Assembly: GCF_000247695.1 (NCBI RefSeq)
Contig: NW_004624781.1
Span: 13,831,463-13,895,462, forward strand
Source: Heterocephalus glaber
Lineage: Eukaryota; Chordata; Mammalia; Rodentia; Bathyergidae
Length of the DNA: 64,000 nucleotides
Reading direction: 5' to 3'
Position numbers and translations under genes: made by a program. The notes below the pieces were generated by a model. That model had not been told where the DNA came from. It saw only the letters and a list, made by a program, of their open reading frames with translations, and made no database searches. Below are positions 1 through 9,268 of this stretch, one piece after another. The first letter of the stretch is position 1, and every line of letters begins with the position of its first letter.

Positions 1-487
1 CTACTGTATTTTGTCAACAGGTTTGTCAGAGCCAGTTCTTCTTGGACTCTTTGCTTTTAAACATGTTAAGAACCTGCTGGTTTGGGGCAGCATCTCTTTT
101 CCCTTCATAGTAATGATAATGAGGACTGCTTCCTGCTCAGGGCCACTTCACCTCCCTCCACTCCCAGGGAGGATGCATGAGTAGTAATATGTTTTCCAAA
201 GAGAGTTTGGCCTGGAAACCAAGAGTCCCAGGAGAAGACATGTCACCTGTGACCCTGTGGTTGGGGAGGGTTCTTGCTTTCTGCTCCATTTCTACAGGTG
301 AGGACCAGAATGGTCTGACTCTGGGTTATAGCAAAGAACTATGGAACTAGAATTTAACCTGTTCAGACCTAATATTAACTTAGAACCAGTTTTTTTTCTA
401 AGTGGACTGCAAAGCTGGCCATGCTTATTGAGCTCCTGTCAGGGTGACGTGGAAGTCCTGTTAGGTCTGAGTCTCTTGTTGGCAAGG

Positions 488-543
488 AACTAAGCTCAGC
501 ACTATACCTGGCACATAGAGGAACTGTGAATAGTGTTGAGTGA
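488..543 (+). repeat. Possible L2/MIR 3'-end remnant
   Basis: The stretch reads like the common mammalian L2/MIR terminal segment, with a 'cagcactatacctggcacatag' core followed by a degenerated tail ending in TTGAGTGA. It is short and old, and could be a chance resemblance. Confidence 0.35.
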
Positions 544-995
544 AGGAGACTAGCGAAGACTGGGGTTTTCCTGTGTGTTCCATCCTGAGGCCACTCCAGC
601 AGGAAATACTCGTCCTACCACAGAACGCATCCTATTTATTCTCTTGGGGATGAGCGGCAACTTTACTTTCTTCCAGAGAGGAAGGGAAAGGTGTTACTCA
701 GCTGAGATTTGCCTTACAGTGTTGAGCATTAATTTGCTTTCTAAGGAAAGACTGGCAAAGCACTGATACTGGAAGAATTATTCTTAAGTATTCTCCTCTG
801 ATAACCACATGTGGAGCGAGACTTGTATAGTTACTGTACGGTCAAGAATGTCAGTGTGTAGTGTGGTGTGGTACAACTCAGGGAGCAGGGCTAACAGAAC
901 TGTAGGCCGGCTCTACCTGCTCCAAATGTTTAGTCAGTATCCTACTGTGCATAAAACAAGTACACCTCATTTCTTCAATGTAAATCTGAAGGCAC

Positions 996-1001
996 AATAA
1001 A
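996..1001 (+). terminator. Candidate intronic poly(A) signal (AATAAA)
   Basis: The AATAAA hexamer has a TGTA (CFIm-type) motif about 16 nt upstream at 980-983 and a GT-rich run downstream around 1005-1040. This is the standard layout of a mammalian cleavage site. It lies in intron 7, before the exons with Glu286 and Cys320, so use of it would yield a protein without the catalytic half. It could equally be unused, or the tail of an old retrocopy. No transcript evidence is available here. Confidence 0.35.
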
Positions 1002-2106
1002 AGTTTTGTAACTGACATTTTGTGACAATGATTTGTGCTGAAAATAGATGATTTTTCCTACTGTTTCAAATCAGTTTGGAGCACAGCAAGATTTGGTGGT
1101 GTGTGGCTCAGCCTAGGAAAGAATGAAGGGAGGAGGGAAGGGAAGGAGAGGGGTGATCCCCAGCTTGGGGAGGGGAAGGTGAGGCGCAGGGCAGAACAGC
1201 CATGCCCTGGCCAGCCACAGGGGGTGTGCTGGAGCACATGCAGTCCCTCAAAGGGTCCATGCCGGGCTGTAGGGCCAGCGCCTTTACACCACTGCCGCTG
1301 GCAGTGGGTTGTATGGGAGACCCAGGGAGGACCTCCCGTTAGACAGGGAGCTCTTTTTAACTGAAGCTGACCCTGAGGGAGCCAGCAGCTGTGAGCCTGT
1401 CCTGACAGTGCTCCTCACTACTGAAGCTGAGTATGTACCCTGTATCCCTCTCCACACTCAGCTTCATCACCAGTATGAGTCTACTCCATGGCAAGTGCTT
1501 TCTCCAGACCCACCCTCTTATTTAGTTGACTTTTCTATGAACAGGAATTTACAGTATGGCACAAACAGAGACAGATTCTCAGCTACCTAGAGTCCTTTCA
1601 CTGTAGCCTCAGGTCGAGATGAAGGTGTGATATTGATAGTCTCTTTGGGCCATATGATGAAGCCCCCTGCCGCCATTTTAGATCTACGTGGACACTCATT
1701 TCATCCTTATGATGTCTTTCAGGTGGAGCCAGGTGGTGGCTTTTCAGAGGCCAGAGTTCTAATCTAAAGGCCACAGTGAGGTGTTGGAAATCCCTACTCA
1801 CATTTTGTTTGCCATTTATCTTTCAGGAAATCTTTTGGTGATTGAGATTCCAGACTCAACTCTCATTGCCTTGTGTCTTCCACCAGGAAACTAATGTGTC
1901 CTCCAGGTCACTCCACTGTGGTCATTCAGCTGCCTGATGTCTTGGTCACCCACACTGGCCACACAAGTGGTACCTGTGGCATTCAGTGGGGTCTTTGCCT
2001 TTTAGGATCAGTGACTGCTGCAACTCATTGTTGCCCAGAGCAGGCTTTGACCACCAGCTATGTCAGCTGCAAGGTGTGTCAACCTCTCTTCCTTCTTTTC
2101 TTTCAG

Positions 2107-2209
2107 GTTGGAAAGCTTATCCAAGAAGCAGCTGGAAGAAGTAATTTGAAGAGAGTAACTCTGGAACTTGGAGGAAAAAGTCCCAATATTATTTTTGCAG
2201 ATGCAGATT
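2107..2209 (+). CDS. ALDH1A2: ALDH1A2 exon 8 (residues 267-300)
   Basis: This exon is 103 nt, starts in phase 0 with GTT (Val267) and leaves one base of the Leu301 codon. The acceptor is TTTCAG and the donor is GTGAGT. It encodes [17 protein letters not shown], then the TLELGGKSP signature in which Glu286 is the general base that activates water for deacylation. The exon closes with IIFADAD. The glycine-rich segment at the start belongs to the NAD-binding domain. Confidence 0.96.
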
Positions 2210-5200
2210 GTGAGTCAACCATAGAACTCATATATATTCCAGCACACTGCCCTTTGGTGCTCTCTTTTGTATCACCACTTGTTTTGTTTTTTGAGACTGG
2301 GCTTCACTATATAGTCCAGGATGACCTTGAACTTGCTATCCTCCTGCCTCAGCCTCTTGAGTGTTGGTATATTTCCTCTCTTGATAAGACACTAAGATCT
2401 TTGACAATAAGGGCAATCAAAATAACTTTATGAGAGAAAATAAATTAACATTGGGGAAAGGGCCTTTATTAACTGAGTATCACACAGAGTTTGTTTTAGA
2501 CACTGACAAGGGATTTTGATTCTGTGATGCTGTGGAGTAGGGTAGAAGAGGTAAAGCCTCAGTCAGCAGATATAGCGGAGGGAACAGTGTTTCAAGCCTG
2601 CAGACAACTGAGGTAGGGTCTCTCTGCCCACATTCAAAAAGTCTAAATTCTTAACCGGGCCTGGGAGCTGGTAGATTGTAAATAAATTGTAAATAAATTG
2701 TAAATAAATCCTACTCACTAACCCTGCCAACATTTTCACAAACCCAGCCATCCCAGCCCTTTCTGCTGCTCCCAGGACTTTAGCAAGGATGACAACGCAC
2801 TCAGGTCCATTCTGTGGGGATGGACCTCACCAGGAGGACTTTACGGAAGCTCAGAGCAGTAACCTAGGAGACCCACATCTCCCGGAAGGAGGCAATCTAG
2901 GCAGGCTGCACAGGTGGGGCTTTCTGTTTTGGAAAGCTCTCCAGGGAATGAAATTCCAAAATCTCATTCAGTCATTCTTTCCTTCTTCACATCCTCCTCC
3001 AGGCAGAGCTGCTTTCCCAGTTCCACCAATGCAGAGGTCAGAAAACAGAAAGCAGATGGCTTGAATCACAGCCCCAGCTTGGAATTTGCAGAGCTCAGCC
3101 TTAGCTTCACACTGGTTGTCAAGATCAGGTTTCCTAAACCTGTTCCTCTGGAGGATTGGGCACTGAACTGTCATGCTGCCCGTGCACTGATGGTCAGCCA
3201 GCTGTGTAGCACTGGCCTGAGCCACATTTATAAAGATGACTTTAAGTATAAAATATTAGAGATGAACAAGAAAAAAATTATTGCTCTGGTGCAATTCCAT
3301 CTCAACAGAGAGGAAATTTAGAGTCTCCAAAGAGCCTTTGCTGACACAGCTTAACTACCAAATAAATACTAATTAGACGACAAGAGCCCATAAATCAGGG
3401 CCATAAATCGGCAGTCCATTGGTCAAATGTACCTACATATCTGTTGACCTGTCTAAACAACACACCATGGTGAAAAACAACATTGTACATTAATATGTTG
3501 ATTGCTGGGTTTTTTTCTAATTATACAATGATTTAAAAATTTTTATTTTAAAGATTAAGCATCCTCATTGACAGTCCAGAAACAGCCCTTACTGATTTCT
3601 TGGACACACACTTAACACAGTGTTTTAAATGGAAAAGATCTGGCAAAGTCTCAGCTTGTATTCCTACATGATGAAGAGCCAAACGTAGTGGCTTCCCTTC
3701 TTGGTCTCTCTGTCACGGTGCCTGGTCCCTGGCAGAGTTGAACCTTTACATTATGTGCCCGGCCATTTTGCATAGTGGCTTTTGAGACTCCCATTGGGGG
3801 TGACAGAGTATCAGTCCCTCTATTTACAGAACAAGAAAGAGACTCAAAGAAGTGAAATTATCCCAGTTTGTATCATAAGTAACGTCAGGCTCTGTTAGAA
3901 CTAGAACTGAGCTGTGATCTGAGCTGAGGGCTGTCTGTTCTCTGCTGCACCCTGGGATGACAGCAGGCAACACCTGGGGCTGAGGGGAGGGAGGCAGCTC
4001 CAGGGTTGGACCCACCAGGCAGAGCACGTGGAGAACGTGGCCACCTCCTCTTGCAGTGGACTATGCTGTGGAGCAGGCACACCAGGGCGTGTTCTTCAAC
4101 CAAGGCCAGTGCTGCACTGCGGGCTCGCGCATCTTCGTGGAGGAATCCATCTATGAGGAATTCGTAAGGAGGAGCGTGGAGCGGGCCAAGAGACGCATAG
4201 TGGGGAGTCCCTTTGACCCCACTACCGAGCAGGGTCCTCAGGTAGAGAAATCCCCAGCACCGCTCTGTCCACCTCATCTCTGAACAGCCCAGACTCTGGG
4301 CATTTCCCTTTCCTGCTGCCTCTTTCCTCCTCTACCAGTCTTCCTGGCTGGAAGTGTAGCCCCCCCCCAGAGATACTGCTTACTTGTTATGCTTCTTTTC
4401 CTTTTCTAAATTTTACCTCTGAACCACTGTGGGTTTAGGGTTGACTTAAAGCTGTTTTGAACTTAAGGGGATGATTTGGAATCTGATAAGATGGCTCGTG
4501 ACAGCAGAACTTACCCCCAATCCTTCTAACCCCCTACCTTCTGGATACCCCGACAGGTGCCATGGCAGAGAGAGCGAGCCTCTCCCCTTCCGGTCTGTCT
4601 GTTCCTCACAGGCTGCTGAGGTTCTCTTCACCACCTGCCGTGGTCTGCAGAGAATGTGGGCAGGCAGGGCTGCCTGACTTCCCTTAGCTCTGTGGCTCTC
4701 TCATTCTGACCACACCCCTCACTATGGTGGGGGGTAGAGGGCCACAGACTTTCCTCTTGGGGGGTCAGACTGTGGCTCACTAACCATCGTGATATATCTC
4801 CAAGTGGGATTGGAGTCTGAGCATCTGTAAAGGGAGATGAGGGCCACAGCGTGGGGCTTCCTGTGGAGGAGGATGTCTTCTCGGTTTTGAAAGCTGGTTT
4901 TCTAGCCAAGCAGTTTGAACTTGGAGGTGAATGTAGACTTTTATATTATTTACTATAATAGTTGAATGAATGATAACTCGTAGTTTGGGCCAGGGGAGAG
5001 ACAGTCTTTATATTTTGGAGTAGGAAGCTTGCCCTCCCTGTGTAAGCTTAATCATCTCTAAAGGAATTACTTTAAAAATAAATCCCATAGGATTTGGTGT
5101 GTGGCACTATCAGGAAAGGATGTGTTAACTTACGTATTTTTCCATTATTACTTGCTAAATTATTCATTTATTTTTAGAATTTGGAATTTCCTCATACAAG

Positions 5201-8200
5201 CCATGAGTAATAAATTAGCCAGTGTCTTTATTATTTTGAAATGTTTTCTAAGTCTTCATCTGGTACTTCAGATTAGGCATGGTTAGGGCTGGGGATTTAG
5301 CTCAGTGGTTCCGGCGCCTGCCTCGCAAGCCCAAGGTCCTGAGTTCAATCCCCAGTACCAAAAAAAAAACCACCACATACACAGATTAGGCATGGTCATC
5401 AGAGCAGTATCTTTATGGCAAGCCTCCATCTAGTAAGTTTTTCATAGGCCATTTTTTATAGGTCATCACTTGATAAATAACAGCAGTTTCATAAGATTTG
5501 ACTGGATATAGAGAAATTTTCGCAAAAATGTCATAAAGGAGAGTCTTGAGAACACACTTGTTTTCATCTTCAGAGAAGGATTTGCTTATTGCCTGATTCC
5601 TCCTATAGATTGATAAGAAACAGTACAACAAGATCCTGGAGCTCATCCAGAGCGGAGTGGCCGAGGGCGCCAAGCTGGAATGTGGAGGCAAAGGACTGGG
5701 CCGGAAGGGGTTTTTTATTGAGCCCACCGTGTTTTCCAATGTCACCGATGACATGCGGATTGCCAAGGAGGAGGTATCAGATATGGCATTCTTACAAGGG
5801 CCGCATCTTGCTTGGGATGGTTTCCAGGGCATTTCTAGTAGACAACATCAGCCTTTTAGCTCTTAGCAGTTTATACATGTTCATTTTGCAATAGCAATAA
5901 ATGTGGCTATGGCTATGGAAGTTCCAGTTTCAAGAAAAAAGTTAAACCAAAATACAAGGAAGTGACATGGAGATGAGGGGATGCACTGTGTGACTGTGAT
6001 TGTTATTAGTGAACTGAACAATCAAAATGACCAGTCAGTTCTTGAAAATACGGGCCACTAGATGGTTGACTAGGAAAGAGAAAACGTGCCAGCATCCTTG
6101 CGTCTGTGCAGGTGAGGGACAGGAGCGCATTTACCTGCAGTCCGGAGTAGTGTTTAGGGGTCAGGGAGAAAGTCACATTCTCTTTTGTACCTAAAAACAC
6201 ACCCTTGGATCACACAGGGATCAAATGATGGCAGAGAAGTTGGGGTGTGTCAGTGCTAAACTCTGAGGCGAGACTCACGTAATCTTACTCTGGGGAAGTT
6301 CAGAGTATTTTACAGTTTTGTGCTCCTAACCTTAAATGGCAATTAAATCATCAAGGCCAAGTAAACTTGCTTTAAAATGGGAAAGCAGATGGAGGAAGAG
6401 CAGAGCAGCCATATTGAGTCCAACTGTTTTGTTGCAGATCTTTGGTCCTGTTCAGGAAATTCTGAGGTTTAAGACTATGGACGAAGTTATTGAAAGAGCC
6501 AACAACTCAGACTTCGGACTTGTAGCAGCTGTCTTTACTAATGATATCAACAAGGCCCTCACAGTTTCTTCTGCAATGCAGGCTGGGACTGTATGGTAAG
6601 ATCAGAGACAACCTCATTGTCCTGGCCCTGACCAATTCCACTGGTGCCATGAAGTCTTGTATTGGTTCAGTTTTCATTCCTGTAATGTATTACCAGAGGC
6701 AGGATAACTGTACTTGAAAAAGATTTATTTAGCTCACAGTTTTGGAGGCTGTGAGCCCAAACAGTGAAGGCCCCTATGGTTATGTTACTTCATGGTGGAT
6801 GGAATGGCTAAAACACATGGGAGAGGAAGCCATTGCATCGTGGAGCACAAGCCCAGAGAGATAAATTCAGGGCTGGGGCTCACTCAGAACAACCTACTGT
6901 TCTAAGAGCTTTGGAGCCTGTGCTAGTTACTTTTCTCTCATTGCTGAGAAAAAAATACCCGACACCTAAAGTTAAAGGGGGAGAGACTTATTTGGCTCAC
7001 AGTTTGTAGAGATTTCAGTTCATAATTGGCTGGCTCCAAGCCAGGCTGGCAGAGGGGCCACAGTTCATGGTAGAGGAAGACAGTAAAAGCAACAAGACAC
7101 CATAACATCGTCCTTCTGCCTCTTTAATCTTATTCAGACTTAGGGTGAGTAGCACTCATGCCCTTAATCCTAGTGCCCTCCAGCCTAGTCCCACCATGAA
7201 TCAATCACACACTCTGGATTCAGCCATCTCTGAAAAAAAGCATGAGGCTTTGGGGGGACTCAAGCCATAACAGAGCCCATGAGCAAGATCGAGATCTTAA
7301 GCCCCTCTGAGGGCAGCTGTCCCAGTGACCTAAGGACTCTTACTAATATCCACACCATCACCCAATATTACCACCGGGGCACCAGACTTCTAACACCCGA
7401 AGCCTTGGGGGAACAAAGCACGTCCAAACTATAGCAGGGCTTTATAGCTCTTAGGATCTAGGGTACAGTAAATTCACCCTATAAGGATGAGGAAGACCCA
7501 AGTCAACCAGGCTTGGATACACTTCTTACTGGCTAGATCAGTAAATCTCAATAGGTTGTAACCTACAACTTTCTCATTTGGAGAAAAGAAATAAAAAGTA
7601 AAACTAAAAAGAAATATCATACTAATCTGATGATTTTTGTGCAGGTGGAATCCATACTAACAATATTGTATGTTTTCTTCTTTCAGGATCAACTGTTACA
7701 ATGCCTTAAATGCCCAGAGTCCCTTTGGGGGGTTCAAGATGTCTGGAAATGGGAGAGAAATGTAAGTGTCAAAGTTGCTAATGTGGGCAGAGAAATAGGG
7801 ATGGCAAATACCATAGGATAGTTTCATTCTCTTCCATCCATTTATTTAACTAACATTTTGGTGTGCATGTGCTACTATAAACTAATAGTAGCCGTGAGTA
7901 CAAACTCACTCTAAGGAAGAAGAGAAAAATTAATGTAACAGAAACTTCATGTAATAAGAGTCACTGAGGAAGGTAGGTCAAAAAATCTTGTAAATATAGA
8001 GTAAACACCCATTCATTTGGCCTGACGGGTTCAGAGAAGACATTACAGAGAAGGTAACAAGATAACATTCCAAGTTTTGGGCGGAGGAATTCACCAGCTG
8101 CCAGCCCAAGGGCCAGATGTGGCCTATTGAAACCGTCTTTCTTCACCACATTTGAGATCTTTACCTAAGACTCCAAAATGAAGAGGCTTTTCATAAAACC

Positions 8201-9229
8201 TAGAGTTTTTTTCTGCTAATTTTCACTCCCCATAACAAAATCGCCAGCTGTGACTCTGCACTTTGCCCACCAATCCTGTGCTTCCTGTTCTCAGCACTTC
8301 CTGCCATTCCCGTGTACCCCCTTTTGATCACCAGCTCAGACCCTGTGGGCTCCTTCAGATTGGGCCTGTGGAGTTAGGGCATAGGATCAACGGAGGGACT
8401 ACTTGGAGATATAGGTGGAAAGGTTGGCTTAAACCGCTCTCAAAGATAGTGGCTGATACCCTTGGAAGGCTTGCCAGATGCTGCTGGACAATCTGCATTC
8501 TTAATTCTGTCTTAACCCTGGCAGTGATCCTCTAAGGTACCTGAGGTGCTGTAGTTGTTCCCATCTTACACATGAGAACATAGAGGTTCTGGGAGATTGA
8601 GCAATTTGTCCAAGGTTGCACAAGTGTTAAGTGCAAGAGCCAGGATCTGAGCAGTGTGATTCTCCAAACTTCTCTGAGCCTTGAAGCTCTCCTTGCTTAA
8701 TGGTCTAACACTAGGGGCTAGAAAAGACCAGTGAAAGCATCTGAAGCAATAGGCTCATAGCACATTCCCCAGACACTGTCCTTACCTCTCCCACAATGCC
8801 GTTCTTCACTCTTACCTCACTGCAACTTTAAGTCACCCTGCAACCTTGAAAAATGATTCCCCTTTCTCCTTCTACTCAAGTGTTCCTGTCTTGGAAAGAC
8901 CAGTCCAAGTCCCTGATGGGGAGTCCAGGGCTATACCCTGGCTGTTGTGGTGAGGGTAGCCATCTACAGGTTGCCTGACGGGGTGGCCTCTCCGTCTGGG
9001 CTCAGAGACTTGACCCCAGCTTTTCTCAGCTCTGCCTGCCCAGCCACTGTTTCTCTCTTGCTGTCCTTTCCCATTTCCTCTCCCCTGAGATGATAGGTGG
9101 CAAAGCACAAGCTGGACAACATGTGTCACAAACAGGGCTGGGAGGAAGCTGTGAACCTTAGCATTTTAGGAACGAAGGACACAGGCTTTGCAAATGGGAG
9201 TACGATGGGGTACTCTAAAACGAATGAAG

Positions 9230-9268
<39 letters not shown>

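Larger units (their letters stand above)
1..2106 (+). other. ALDH1A2: ALDH1A2 intron 7 (3' part)
   Basis: This is intronic sequence upstream of the first coding exon in the window. It ends in a pyrimidine-rich tract and TTTCAG. It is mostly unique sequence. A purine-rich stretch (about 1124-1195) and a possible AATAAA poly(A) site at 996 are the only structures noted. I see no exon-like segment: open frames here are short, lack flanking splice signals and resemble no ALDH exon. Confidence 0.85.
2210..4056 (+). other. ALDH1A2: ALDH1A2 intron 8
   Basis: This 1847-nt intron has a GTGAGT donor and a CTTGCAG acceptor. It holds an antisense B1-type SINE near its start, an 11-bp tandem triplet at 2675-2709, and a probable antisense MIR remnant around 3795-3920. 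The latter resembles the MIR 'lower-case tail' with a lattice of short direct matches such as TTTACAGAACAAGAAA. The remainder is unique sequence. Confidence 0.85.
6596..7686 (+). other. ALDH1A2: ALDH1A2 intron 11
   Basis: This 1091-nt intron is dominated by a MaLR-type LTR that was itself split by a second LTR insertion (see 6658-7436 and 6919-7272). Only about 60 nt after the donor and 250 nt before the acceptor are non-repetitive. Confidence 0.85.

Noticed and set aside
1873..2433. 186-codon frame running through ALDH1A2 exon 8
   Set aside because: It is the reading-through of exon 8 into both introns. The exon has standard AG/GT borders at 2107 and 2209, so only this part is coding.
2279..2433. 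Extra ALDH1A2 exon after 2209
   Set aside because: The sequence is an antisense B1-type SINE and lacks a proper acceptor; the donor GTGAGT at 2210 is strong.
5285..5356. A possible functional tRNA gene
   Set aside because: A/B boxes are present but the sequence is an ID SINE with an A-rich tail and target duplications, and it lacks a proper cloverleaf acceptor stem.
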